Assembly (NCBI GenBank): GCA_964247055.1
Contig: OZ176058.1
Span: forward strand, 4,588,001-4,652,000
DNA: 64,000 bases
Source: Paragordius varius
Taxonomy: Eukaryota > Nematomorpha
Direction: 5' to 3'
Shown: positions 31,801 to 46,800 of the stretch, in pieces
How positions within the stretch are numbered: position 1 is the first letter of the stretch
How the letters are laid out: every line of letters begins with the position of its first letter
Made by a program: the position numbers and the translations under genes
The notes under the pieces: model-generated
Told to the model about the DNA's origin: nothing
Databases searched by the model: none
Seen by the model: only the letters and a program-made list of their open reading frames with translations

Positions 31801-34800
31801 TGTCAATAGTATCTTTTTACATTTTGTCTGTATATTTTTACATTTTGTCCGTATCTTTTTACATTTTGTCTGTATCTTTTTACATTTTGTCTGTATCTTT
31901 TTACATTTTGTCAATAGTATCTTTTTACATTTTGTCCGTATCTTTTTACATTTTGTCTGTATCTTTTTACATTTTGTCCGTATCTTTTTACATTTGTCCG
32001 TATCTTTTTACATTTTGTCCGTATCTTTTTACATTTTGTCTGTCTATTTTTACATTTTGTCTGTATCTTTTTACATTTTGTCAATAGTATCTTTTTACAT
32101 TTTGTCTGTATCTTTTTACATTTTGTCAATAGTATCTTTTTACATTTTGTCAATAGTATCTTTTTACATTTTGTCTGTATCTTTTTACATTTTGTCAATA
32201 GTATCTTTTTACATTTTGTCTGTATCTTTTTACATTTTGTCTGTATCTTTTTACATTTTGTCTGTATCTTTTTACATTTTGTCTGTATCTTTTTACATTT
32301 TGTCCGTATCTTTTTACATTTTGTCTGTATCTTTTTACATTTTGTCTGTATCTTTTTACATTTTGTCTGTATCTTTTTACATTTTGTCTGTATCTTTTTA
32401 CATTTTGTCCGTATCTTTTTACATTTTGTCCGTATCTTTTTACATTTTGTCTGTATCTTTTTACATTTTGTCAATAGTATATTTTTACATTTTGTCTGTA
32501 TCTTTTTACATTTTGTCCGTATCTTTTTACATTTTGTCCGTATCTTTTTACATTTTGTCTGTATCTTTTTACATTTTGTCTGTATCTTTTTACATTTTGT
32601 CAATAGTATATTTTTACATTTTGTCTGTATCTTTTTACATTTTGTCCGTATCTTTTTACATTTTGTCCGTATCTTTTTACATTTTGTCTGTATCTTTTTA
32701 CATTTTGTCTGTATCTTTTTACATTTTGTCAATAGTATATTTTTACATTTTGTCTGTATCTTTTTACATTTTGTCCGTATCTTTTTACATTTTGTCCGTA
32801 TCTTTTTACATTTTGTCTGTATCTTTTTACATTTTGTCTGTATCTTTTTACATTTTGTCAATAGTATCTTTTTACATTTTGTCTGTATCTTTTTACATTT
32901 TGTCTGTATCTTTTTACATTTTGTCCGTATCTTTTTACATTTTGTCTGTATCTTTTTACATTTTGTCCGTATCTTTTTACATTTTGTCAATAGTATCTTT
33001 TTACATTTTGTCTGTATCTTTTTACATTTTGTCAATAGTATCTTTTTACATTTTGTCAATAGTATCTTTTTACATTTTGTCTGTATCTTTTTACATTTTG
33101 TCAATAGTATATTTTTACATTTTGTCTGTATCTTTTTACATTTTGTCTGTATCTTTTTACATTTTGTCCGTATCTTTTTACATTTTGTCTGTATCTTTTT
33201 ACATTTTGTCTGTATCTTTTTACATTTTGTCAATAGTATATTTTTACATTTTGTCTGTATCTTTTTACATTTTGTCCGTATCTTTTTACATTTTGTCCGT
33301 ATCTTTTTACATTTTGTCCGTATCTTTTTACATTTTGTCCGTATCTTTTTACATTTTGTCCGTATCTTTTTACATTTTGTCAATAGTATCTTTTTACATT
33401 TTGTCTGTATCTTTTTACATTTTGTCCGTATCTTTTTACATTTTGTCCGTATCTTTTTACATTTTGTCCGTATCTTTTTACATTTTGTCAATAGTATCTT
33501 TTTACATTTTGTCTGTATCTTTTTACATTTTGTCAATAGTATCTTTTTACATTTTGTCAATAGTATCTTTTTACATTTTGTCTGTATCTTTTTACATTTT
33601 GTCTGTATCTTTTTACATTTTGTCCGTATCTTTTTACATTTTGTCTGTATCTTTTTACATTTTGTCCGTATCTTTTTACATTTTGTCAATAGTATCTTTT
33701 TACATTTTGTCTGTATCTTTTTACATTTTGTCAATAGTATCTTTTTACATTTTGTCAATAGTATCTTTTTACATTTTGTCTGTATCTTTTTACATTTTGT
33801 CTGTATCTTTTTACATTTTGTCCGTATCTTTTTACATTTTGTCTGTATCTTTTTACATTTTGTCTGTATCTTTTTACATTTTGTCTGTATCTTTTTACAT
33901 TTTGTCCGTATCTTTTTACATTTTGTCTGTATCTTTTTACATTTTGTCCGTATCTTTTTACATTTTGTCTGTATCTTTTTACATTTTGTCCGTATCTTTT
34001 TACATTTGTCCGTATCTTTTTACATTTTGTCCGTATCTTTTTACATTTTGTCTGTATCTTTTTACATTTTGTCAATAGTATCTTTTTACATTTTGTCAAT
34101 AGTATCTTTTTACATTTTGTCTGTATCTTTTTACATTTTGTCTGTATCTTTTTACATTTTGTCCGTATCTTTTTACATTTTGTCTGTATCTTTTTACATT
34201 TTGTCCGTATCTTTTTACATTTTGTCCGTATCTTTTTACATTTGTCCGTATCTTTTTACATTTTGTCCGTATCTTTTTACATTTTGTCTGTATCTTTTTA
34301 CATTTTGTCAATAGTATCTTTTTACATTTTGTCCGTATCTTTTTACATTTTGTCTGTATCTTTTTACATTTTGTCCGTATCTTTTTACATTTTGTCCGTA
34401 TCTTTTTACATTTTGTCCGTATCTTTTTACATTTGTCCGTATCTTTTTACATTTTGTCCGTATCTTTTTACATTTTGTCTGTATCTTTTTACATTTTGTC
34501 AATAGTATCTTTTTACATTTTGTCCGTATCTTTTTACATTTTGTCCGTATCTTTTTACATTTTGTCTGTATCTTTTTACATTTTGTCAATAGTATCTTTT
34601 TACATTTTGTCTGTATCTTTTTACATTTTGTCAATAGTATCTTTTTACATTTTGTCAATAGTATCTTTTTACATTTTGTCTGTATCTTTTTACATTTTGT
34701 CTGTATCTTTTTACATTTTGTCCGTATCTTTTTACATTTTGTCTGTATCTTTTTACATTTTGTCCGTATCTTTTTACATTTTGTCAATAGTATCTTTTTA

Positions 34801-37800
34801 CATTTTGTCTGTATCTTTTTACATTTTGTCAATAGTATCTTTTTACATTTTGTCAATAGTATCTTTTTACATTTTGTCTGTATCTTTTTACATTTTGTCA
34901 ATAGTATATTTTTACATTTTGTCCGTATCTTTTTACATTTTGTCTGTATCTTTTTACATTTTGTCCGTATCTTTTTACATTTTGTCCGTATCTTTTTACA
35001 TTTTGTCCGTATCTTTTTACATTTTGTCCGTATCTTTTTACATTTTGTCAATAGTATCTTTTTACATTTTGTCCGTATCTTTTTACATTTTGTCCGTATC
35101 TTTTTACATTTTGTCTGTATCTTTTTACATTTTGTCAATAGTATCTTTTTACATTTTGTCTGTATATTTTTACATTTTGTCCGTATCTTTTTACATTTTG
35201 TCTGTATCTTTTTACATTTTGTCTGTATCTTTTTACATTTTGTCAATAGTATCTTTTTACATTTTGTCCGTATCTTTTTACATTTTGTCTGTATCTTTTT
35301 ACATTTTGTCCGTATCTTTTTACATTTGTCCGTATCTTTTTACATTTTGTCCGTATCTTTTTACATTTTGTCTGTCTATTTTTACATTTTGTCTGTATCT
35401 TTTTACATTTTGTCAATAGTATCTTTTTACATTTTGTCTGTATCTTTTTACATTTTGTCAATAGTATCTTTTTACATTTTGTCAATAGTATCTTTTTACA
35501 TTTTGTCTGTATCTTTTTACATTTTGTCAATAGTATCTTTTTACATTTTGTCTGTATCTTTTTACATTTTGTCTGTATCTTTTTACATTTTGTCTGTATC
35601 TTTTTACATTTTGTCTGTATCTTTTTACATTTTGTCCGTATCTTTTTACATTTTGTCTGTATCTTTTTACATTTTGTCTGTATCTTTTTACATTTTGTCT
35701 GTATCTTTTTACATTTTGTCTGTATCTTTTTACATTTTGTCCGTATCTTTTTACATTTTGTCCGTATCTTTTTACATTTTGTCTGTATCTTTTTACATTT
35801 TGTCAATAGTATATTTTTACATTTTGTCTGTATCTTTTTACATTTTGTCCGTATCTTTTTACATTTTGTCCGTATCTTTTTACATTTTGTCTGTATCTTT
35901 TTACATTTTGTCTGTATCTTTTTACATTTTGTCAATAGTATATTTTTACATTTTGTCTGTATCTTTTTACATTTTGTCCGTATCTTTTTACATTTTGTCC
36001 GTATCTTTTTACATTTTGTCTGTATCTTTTTACATTTTGTCTGTATCTTTTTACATTTTGTCAATAGTATATTTTTACATTTTGTCTGTATCTTTTTACA
36101 TTTTGTCCGTATCTTTTTACATTTTGTCCGTATCTTTTTACATTTTGTCTGTATCTTTTTACATTTTGTCTGTATCTTTTTACATTTTGTCAATAGTATA
36201 TTTTTACATTTTGTCTGTATCTTTTTACATTTTGTCTGTATCTTTTTACATTTTGTCCGTATCTTTTTACATTTTGTCTGTATCTTTTTACATTTTGTCT
36301 GTATCTTTTTACATTTTGTCAATAGTATATTTTTACATTTTGTCTGTATCTTTTTACATTTTGTCCGTATCTTTTTACATTTTGTCCGTATCTTTTTACA
36401 TTTTGTCCGTATCTTTTTACATTTTGTCTGTATCTTTTTACATTTTGTCTGTATCTTTTTACATTTTGTCAATAGTATATTTTTACATTTTGTCTGTATC
36501 TTTTTACATTTTGTCCGTATCTTTTTACATTTTGTCCGTATCTTTTTACATTTTGTCCGTATCTTTTTACATTTTGTCCGTATCTTTTTACATTTTGTCC
36601 GTATCTTTTTACATTTTGTCCGTATCTTTTTACATTTTGTCAGTATCTTTTTACATTTTGTCTGTATCTTTTTACATTTTGTCCGTATCTTTTTACATTT
36701 TGTCAATAGTATCTTTTTACATTTTGTCCGTATCTTTTTACATTTTGTCAATAGTATCTTTTTACATTTTGTCTGTATCTTTTTACATTTTGTCTGTATC
36801 TTTTTACATTTTGTCAATAGTATCTTTTTACATTTTGTCAATAGTATCTTTTTACATTTTGTCTGTATCTTTTTACATTTTGTCCGTATCTTTTTACATT
36901 TTGTCCGTATCTTTTTACATTTTGTCTGTATCTTTTTACATTTTGTCCGTATCTTTTTACATTTTGTCAATAGTATCTTTTTACATTTTGTCAATATCTT
37001 TTTACATTTTGTCAATAGTATCTTTTTACATTTTGTCAATAGTATCTTTTTACATTTTGTCTGTATCTTTTTACATTTTGTCCGTATCTTTTTACATTTT
37101 GTCTGTATCTTTTTACATTTTGTCTGTATCTTTTTACATTTTGTCTGTATCTTTTTACATTTTGTCCGTATCTTTTTACATTTTGTCTGTATCTTTTTAC
37201 ATTTTGTCTGTATCTTTTTACATTTTGTCTGTATCTTTTTACATTTTGTCCGTATCTTTTTACATTTTGTCTGTATCTTTTTACATTTTGTCTGTATCTT
37301 TTTACATTTTGTCAATAGTATATTTTTACATTTTGTCTGTATCTTTTTACATTTTGTCCGTATCTTTTTACATTTTGTCCGTATCTTTTTACATTTTGTC
37401 CGTATCTTTTTACATTTTGTCTGTATCTTTTTACATTTTGTCTGTATCTTTTTACATTTTGTCAATAGTATATTTTTACATTTTGTCTGTATCTTTTTAC
37501 ATTTTGTCCGTATCTTTTTACATTTTGTCCGTATCTTTTTACATTTTGTCCGTATCTTTTTACATTTTGTCCGTATCTTTTTACATTTTGTCCGTATCTT
37601 TTTACATTTTGTCTGTATCTTTTTACATTTTGTCCGTATATTTTTACATTTTGTCCGTATCTTTTTACATTTTGTCCGTATCTTTTTACATTTTGTCCGT
37701 ATCTTTTTACATTTTGTCAATAGTATCTTTTTACATTTTGTCCGTATCTTTTTACATTTTGTCCGTATCTTTTTACATTTTGTCTGTATCTTTTTACATT

Positions 37801-40800
37801 TTGTCCGTATATTTTTACATTTTGTCCGTATCTTTTTACATTTTGTCCGTATCTTTTTACATTTTGTCCGTATCTTTTTACATTTTGTCTGTCTATTTTT
37901 ACATTTTGTCTGTCTATTTTTACATTTTGTCTGTATCTTTTTACATTTTGTCAATAGTATCTTTTTACATTTTGTCTGTATCTTTTTACATTTTGTCAAT
38001 AGTATCTTTTTACATTTTGTCAATAGTATCTTTTTACATTTTGTCTGTATCTTTTTACATTTTGTCAATAGTATATTTTTACATTTTGTCCGTATCTTTT
38101 TACATTTTGTCTGTATCTTTTTACATTTTGTCCGTATCTTTTTACATTTTGTCTGTATCTTTTTACATTTTGTCTGTATCTTTTTACATTTTGTCAATAG
38201 TATCTTTTTACATTTTGTCAATAGTATATTTTTACATTTTGTCTGTATCTTTTTACATTTTGTCCGTATATTTTTACATTTTGTCTGTATCTTTTTACAT
38301 TTTGTCCGTATCTTTTTACATTTTGTCCGTATCTTTTTACATTTTGTCCGTATCTTTTTACATTTTGTCCGTATCTTTTTACATTTTGTCTGTATCTTTT
38401 TACATTTTGTCTGTATCTTTTTACATTTTGTCTGTATCTTTTTACATTTTGTCTGTATCTTTTTACATTTTGTCAATAGTATCTTTTTACATTTTGTCAA
38501 TAGTATATTTTTACATTTTGTCAATAGTATATTTTTACATTTTGTCTGTATCTTTTTACATTTTGTCTGTATCTTTTTACATTTTGTCTGTATATTTTTA
38601 CATTTTGTCTGTATCTTTTTACATTTTGTCCGTATCTTTTTACATTTTGTCTGTATATTTTTACATTTTGTCTGTATCTTTTTACATTTTGTCTGTATCT
38701 TTTTACATTTTGTCAATAGTATCTTTTTACATTTTGTCTGTATCTTTTTACATTTTGTCAATAGTATCTTTTTACATTTTGTCAATAGTATATTTTTACA
38801 TTTTGTCTGTATCTTTTTACATTTTGTCTGTATATTTTTACATTTTGTCTGTATCTTTTTACATTTTGTCCGTATCTTTTTACATTTTGTCCGTATCTTT
38901 TTACATTTTGTCTGTATCTTTTTACATTTTGTCTGTATCTTTTTACATTTTGTCTGTATCTTTTTACATTTTGTCTGTATCTTTTTACATTTTGTCTGTA
39001 TCTTTTTACATTTTGTCCGTATCTTTTTACATTTTGTCTGTATATTTTTACATTTTGTCCGTATCTTTTTACATTTTGTCCGTATCTTTTTACATTTTGT
39101 CTGTATCTTTTTACATTTTGTCTGTATCTTTTTACATTTTGTCCGTATCTTTTTACATTTTGTCTGTATCTTTTTACATTTTGTCAATAGTATCTTTTTA
39201 CATTTTGTCTGTATCTTTTTACATTTTGTCAATAGTATCTTTTTACATTTTGTCAATAGTATATTTTTATATTTTGTCTGTATCTTTTTACATTTTGTCT
39301 GTATATTTTTACATTTTGTCCGTATCTTTTTACATTTTGTCCGTATCTTTTTACATTTTGTCCGTATCTTTTTACATTTTGTCCGTATCTTTTTACATTT
39401 TGTCCGTATCTTTTTACATTTTGTCCGTATCTTTTTACATTTTGTCTGTATCTTTTTACATTTTGTCCGTATCTTTTTACATTTTGTCAATAGTATCTTT
39501 TTACATTTTGTCTGTATCTTTTTACATTTTGTCAATAGTATCTTTTTACATTTTGTCTGTATCTTTTTACATTTTGTCAATAGTATATTTTTACATTTTG
39601 TCTGTATCTTTTTACATTTTGTCTGTATCTTTTTACATTTTGTCCGTATATTTTTACATTTTGTCCGTATCTTTTTACATTTTGTCCGTATCTTTTTACA
39701 TTTTGTCCGTATATTTTTACATTTTGTCCGTATCTTTTTACATTTTGTCCGTATCTTTTTACATTTTGTCCGTATCTTTTTACAATTTGTCCGTATCTTT
39801 TTACATTTTGTCCGTATCTTTTTTTTGTCTGTATCTTTTTACATTTTGTCCGTATCTTTTTACATTTTGTCAATAGTATATTTTTACATTTTGTCAATAG
39901 TATATTTTTTCATTTTGTCAGTAGTATATTTTTACATTTTGTCTGTATCTTTTTACATTTTGTCAATAGTATATTTTTACATTTTGTCTGTATCTTTTTA
40001 CATTTTGTCAATAGTATATTTTTACATTTTGTCCGTATCTTTTTACATTTTGTCAATAGTATATTTTTACATTTTGTCAATAGTATATTTTTTCATTTTG
40101 TCAGTAGTATATTTTTACATTTTGTCAATAGTATATTTTTTCATTTTGTCAGTAGTATATTTTTTCATTTTGTCAGTAGTATATTTTTACATTTTGTCTG
40201 TATCTTTTTACATTTTGTCAGTAGTATATTTTTACATTTTGTCTGTATCTTTTTACATTTTGTCCGTATATTTTTACATTTTGTCCGTATCTTTTTACAT
40301 TTTGTCCGTATCTTTTTACATTTTGTCCGTATCTTTTTACAATTTGTCCGTATCTTTTTACATTTTGTCCGTATCTTTTTTTTGTCTGTATCTTTTTACA
40401 TTTTGTCCGTATCTTTTTACATTTTGTCAATAGTATATTTTTACATTTTGTCCGTATCTTTTTACATTTTGTCAATAGTATATTTTTACATTTTGTCAAT
40501 AGTATATTTTTTCATTTTGTCAGTAGTATATTTTTACATTTTGTCTGTATCTTTTTACATTTTGTCCGTATATTTTTACATTTTGTCCGTATCTTTTTAC
40601 ATTTTGTCCGTATCTTTTTACATTTTGTCCGTATCTTTTTACAATTTGTCCGTATCTTTTTACATTTTGTCCGTATCTTTTTTTTGTCTGTATCTTTTTA
40701 CATTTTGTCCGTATCTTTTTACATTTTGTCAATAGTATATTTTTACATTTTGTCAATAGTATATTTTTTCATTTTGTCAGTAGTATATTTTTACATTTTG

Positions 40801-43800
40801 TCTGTATCTTTTTACATTTTGTCAATAGTATATTTTTACATTTTGTCCGTATCTTTTTACATTTTGTCAATAGTATATTTTTTCATTTTGTCAGTAGTAT
40901 ATTTTTACATTTTGTCTGTATCTTTTTACATTTTGTCTGTATCTTTTTACATTTTGTCCGTATCTTTTTACATTTTGTCCGTATCTTTTTACATTTTGTC
41001 CGTATCTTTTTACATTTTGTCAATAGTATATTTTTACATTTTGTCCGTATCTTTTTACATTTGGTCCGTATCTTTTTACATTTGGTCCGTATCTTTTTAC
41101 ATTTTGTCTGTATCTTTTTACATTTTGTCCGTATCTTTTTACATTTTGTCCGTATCTTTTTACATTTTGTCCGTATCTTTTTACATTTTGTCAATAGTAT
41201 ATTTTTACATTTGGTCCGTATCTTTTTACATTTTGTCAATAGTATATTTTTACATTTTGTCCGTATCTTTTTACATTTTGTCTGTATCTTTTTACATTTG
41301 GTCCGTATCTTTTTACATTTAGTCTGTATATTTTTACATTTTGTCCGTATCTTTTTACATTTTGTCCGTATCTTTTTACATTTGGTCCGTATATTTTTAC
41401 ATTTTGTCAATAGTATATTTTTACATTTGGTCCGTATCTTTTTACATTTTGTCTGTATCTTTTTACATTTTGTCCGTATCTTTTTACATTTTGTCCGTAT
41501 ATTTTTACATTTGGTCCGTATCTTTTTACATTTTGTCCGTATATTTTTACATTTGGTCCGTATCTTTTTACATTTTGTCCGTATCTTTTTACATTTTGTC
41601 CGTATCTTTTTACATTTTGTCCGTATATTTTTACATTTTGTCCGTATCTTTTTACATTTTGTCTGTATCTTTTTACATTTGGTCCGTATCTTTTTACATT
41701 TAGTCTGTATATTTTTACATTTTGTCCGTATCTTTTTACATTTTGTCCGTATCTTTTTACATTTTGTCTGTATCTTTTTACATTTTGTCAATAGTATATT
41801 TTTACATTTGGTCCGTATCTTTTTACATTTTGTCAATAGTATATTTTTACATTTGGTCCGTATCTTTTTACATTTTGTCAATAGTATATTTTTACATTTT
41901 GTCCGTATCTTTTTACATTTTGTCTGTATCTTTTTACATTTGGTCCGTATCTTTTTACATTTTGTCCGTATCTTTTTACATTTTGTCTGTATCTTTTTAC
42001 ATTTTGTCCGTATCTTTTTACATTTTGTCTGTATCTTTTTACATTTTGTCAATAGTATATTTTTACATTTGGTCCGTATCTTTTTACATTTTGTCCGTAT
42101 CTTTTTACATTTTGTCCGTATCTTTTTACATTTGGTCCGTATATTTTTACATTTTGTCCGTATCTTTTTACATTTTGTCCGTATCTTTTTACATTTTGTC
42201 TGTATCTTTTTACATTTTGTCAATAGTATATTTTTACATTTGGTCCGTATCTTTTTACATTTTGTCTGTATCTTTTTACATTTGGTCCGTATCTTTTTAC
42301 ATTTTGTCCGTATCTTTTTACATTTTGTCTGTATCTTTTTACATTTTGTCCGTATCTTTTTACATTTTGTCTGTATCTTTTTACATTTTGTCAATAGTAT
42401 ATTTTTACATTTGGTCCGTATCTTTTTACATTTTGTCCGTATCTTTTTACATTTTGTCTGTATCTTTTTACATTTTGTCAATAGTATATTTTTACATTTG
42501 GTCCGTATCTTTTTACATTTGGTCCGTATCTTTTTACATTTTGTCTGTATCTTTTTACATTTTGTCCGTATCTTTTTACATTTTGTCTGTATCTTTTTAC
42601 ATTTTGTCCGTATATTTTTACATTTTGTCCGTATCTTTTTACATTTTGTCCGTATATTTTTACATTTTGTCATAAGTATATTTTGACATTTTGTCCGTAT
42701 ATTTTTACATTTTGTCCGTATCTTTTTACATTTGGTCCGTATATTTTTACATTTTGTCAATAGTATATTTTGACATTTTGTCCGTATATTTTTACATTTT
42801 GTCAATAGTATATTTTTACATTTTGTCCGTATCTTTTTACATTTTATCTGTATCTTTTTACATTTTGTCAATAGTATATTTTTACATTTGGTCCGTATAT
42901 TTTTACATTTTGTCAATAGTATATTTTTACATTTTGTCAATAGTATATTTTTACATTTTGTCAATAGTATCTTTTTACATTTGGTCCGTATCTTTTTACA
43001 TTTTGTCTGTATCTTTTTACATTTGGTCCGTATCTTTTTACATTTTGTCCGTATCTTTTTACATTTTGTCTGTATCTTTTTACATTTTGTCCGTATCTTT
43101 TTACATTTTGTCAATAGTATATTTTTACATTTGGTCCGTATCTTTTTACATTTTGTCCGTATCTTTTTACATTTTGTCAATAGTATATTTTTACATTTGG
43201 TCCGTATCTTTTTACATTTTGTCCGTATCTTTTTACATTTTGTCTGTATCTTTTTACATTTTGTCTGTATCTTTTTACATTTTGTCCGTATATTTTTACA
43301 TTTTGTCCGTATCTTTTTACATTTTGTCCGTATATTTTTACATTTTGTCATAAGTATATTTTGACATTTTGTCCGTATATTTTTACATTTTGTCCGTATC
43401 TTTTTACATTTGGTCCGTATATTTTTACATTTTGTCAATAGTATATTTTGACATTTTGTCCGTATATTTTTACATTTTGTCAATAGTATATTTTTACATT
43501 TTGTCCGTATCTTTTTACATTTTGTCTGTATCTTTTTACATTTTGTCCGTATCTTTTTACATTTTGTCAATAGTATATTTTTACATTTGGTCCGTATCTT
43601 TTTACATTTTGTCCGTATCTTTTTACATTTTGTCCGTATCTTTTTACATTTGGTCCGTATATTTTTACATTTTGTCTGTATCTTTTTACATTTGGTCCGT
43701 ATCTTTTTACATTTGGTCCGTATCTTTTTACATTTTGTCTGTATCTTTTTACATTTTGTCCGTATCTTTTTACATTTTGTCCGTATCTTTTTACATTTTG

Positions 43801-46800
43801 TCCGTATCTTTTTACATTTTGTCAATAGTATATTTTTACATTTGGTCCGTATCTTTTTACATTTTGTCAATAGTATATTTTTACATTTTGTCCGTATCTT
43901 TTTACATTTTGTCTGTATCTTTTTACATTTGGTCCGTATCTTTTTACATTTAGTCTGTATATTTTTACATTTTGTCCGTATCTTTTTACATTTTGTCCGT
44001 ATCTTTTTACATTTGGTCCGTATATTTTTACATTTTGTCAATAGTATATTTTTACATTTGGTCCGTATCTTTTTACATTTTGTCTGTATCTTTTTACATT
44101 TTGTCCGTATCTTTTTACATTTTGTCCGTATATTTTTACATTTGGTCCGTATCTTTTTACATTTTGTCCGTATATTTTTACATTTGGTCCGTATCTTTTT
44201 ACATTTTGTCCGTATCTTTTTACATTTTGTCCGTATCTTTTTACATTTTGTCCGTATATTTTTACATTTTGTCCGTATCTTTTTACATTTTGTCTGTATC
44301 TTTTTACATTTGGTCCGTATCTTTTTACATTTAGTCTGTATATTTTTACATTTTGTCCGTATCTTTTTACATTTTGTCCGTATCTTTTTACATTTTGTCT
44401 GTATCTTTTTACATTTTGTCAATAGTATATTTTTACATTTGGTCCGTATCTTTTTACATTTTGTCCGTATCTTTTTACATTTTGTCCGTATCTTTTTACA
44501 TTTGGTCCGTATATTTTTACATTTTGTCCGTATCTTTTTACATTTTGTCCGTATCTTTTTACATTTTGTCCGTATCTTTTTACATTTTGTCCGTATCTTT
44601 TTACATTTTGTCAATAGTATATTTTTACATTTGGTCCGTATCTTTTTACATTTTGTCAATAGTATATTTTTACATTTTGTCCGTATCTTTTTACATTTTG
44701 TCTGTATCTTTTTACATTTGGTCCGTATCTTTTTACATTTTGTCCGTATCTTTTTACATTTTGTCTGTATCTTTTTACATTTTGTCCGTATCTTTTTACA
44801 TTTTGTCTGTATCTTTTTACATTTTGTCAATAGTATATTTTTACATTTGGTCCGTATCTTTTTACATTTTGTCCGTATCTTTTTACATTTTGTCCGTATC
44901 TTTTTACATTTGGTCCGTATATTTTTACATTTTGTCCGTATCTTTTTACATTTTGTCCGTATCTTTTTACATTTTGTCTGTATCTTTTTACATTTTGTCA
45001 ATAGTATATTTTTACATTTGGTCCGTATCTTTTTACATTTTGTCTGTATCTTTTTACATTTGGTCCGTATCTTTTTACATTTTGTCCGTATCTTTTTACA
45101 TTTTGTCTGTATCTTTTTACATTTTGTCCGTATCTTTTTACATTTTGTCTGTATCTTTTTACATTTTGTCAATAGTATATTTTTACATTTGGTCCGTATC
45201 TTTTTACATTTTGTCCGTATCTTTTTACATTTTGTCTGTATCTTTTTACATTTTGTCAATAGTATATTTTTACATTTGGTCCGTATCTTTTTACATTTGG
45301 TCCGTATCTTTTTACATTTTGTCTGTATCTTTTTACATTTTGTCCGTATCTTTTTACATTTTGTCTGTATCTTTTTACATTTTGTCCGTATATTTTTACA
45401 TTTTGTCCGTATCTTTTTACATTTTGTCCGTATATTTTTACATTTTGTCATAAGTATATTTTGACATTTTGTCCGTATATTTTTACATTTTGTCCGTATC
45501 TTTTTACATTTGGTCCGTATCTTTTTACATTTTGTCTGTATCTTTTTACATTTTGTCCGTATCTTTTTACATTTTGTCTGTATCTTTTTACATTTTGTCC
45601 GTATATTTTTACATTTTGTCCGTATCTTTTTACATTTTGTCCGTATATTTTTACATTTTGTCAATAGTATATTTTGACATTTTGTCCGTATATTTTTACA
45701 TTTTGTCAATAGTATATTTTTACATTTTGTCCGTATCTTTTTACATTTTATCTGTATCTTTTTACATTTTGTCCGTATCTTTTTACATTTTGTCCGTATA
45801 TTTTTACATTTGGTCCGTATCTTTTTACATTTTGTCAATAGTATATTTTTACATTTGGTCCGTATATTTTTACATTTTGTCAATAGTATATTTTTACATT
45901 TTGTCAATAGTATCTTTTTACATTTGGTCCGTATCTTTTTACATTTTGTCTGTATCTTTTTACATTTGGTCCGTATCTTTTTACATTTTGTCCGTATCTT
46001 TTTACATTTTGTCTGTATCTTTTTACATTTTGTCCGTATCTTTTTACATTTTGTCAATAGTATATTTTTACATTTGGTCCGTATCTTTTTACATTTTGTC
46101 CGTATCTTTTTACATTTTGTCCGTATCTTTTTACATTTGGTCCGTATATTTTTACATTTTGTCTGTATCTTTTTACATTTTGTCCGTATCTTTTTACATT
46201 TTGTCCGTATCTTTTTACATTTTGTCTGTATCTTTTTACATTTTGTCAATAGTATATTTTTACATTTGGTCCGTATCTTTTTACATTTTGTCTGTATCTT
46301 TTTACATTTGGTCCGTATCTTTTTACATTTTGTCCGTATCTTTTTACATTTTGTCTGTATCTTTTTACATTTTGTCCGTATCTTTTTACATTTTGTCTGT
46401 ATCTTTTTACATTTTGTCAATAGTATATTTTTACATTTGGTCCGTATCTTTTTACATTTGGTCCGTATCTTTTTACATTTTGTCTGTATCTTTTTACATT
46501 TTGTCCGTATCTTTTTACATTTTGTCTGTATCTTTTTACATTTTGTCCGTATATTTTTACATTTTGTCCGTATCTTTTTACATTTTGTCCGTATATTTTT
46601 ACATTTTGTCATAAGTATATTTTGACATTTTGTCCGTATATTTTTACATTTTGTCCGTATCTTTTTACATTTGGTCCGTATATTTTTACATTTTGTCAAT
46701 AGTATATTTTGACATTTTGTCCGTATATTTTTACATTTTGTCAATAGTATATTTTTACATTTTGTCCGTATCTTTTTACATTTTATCTGTATCTTTTTAC

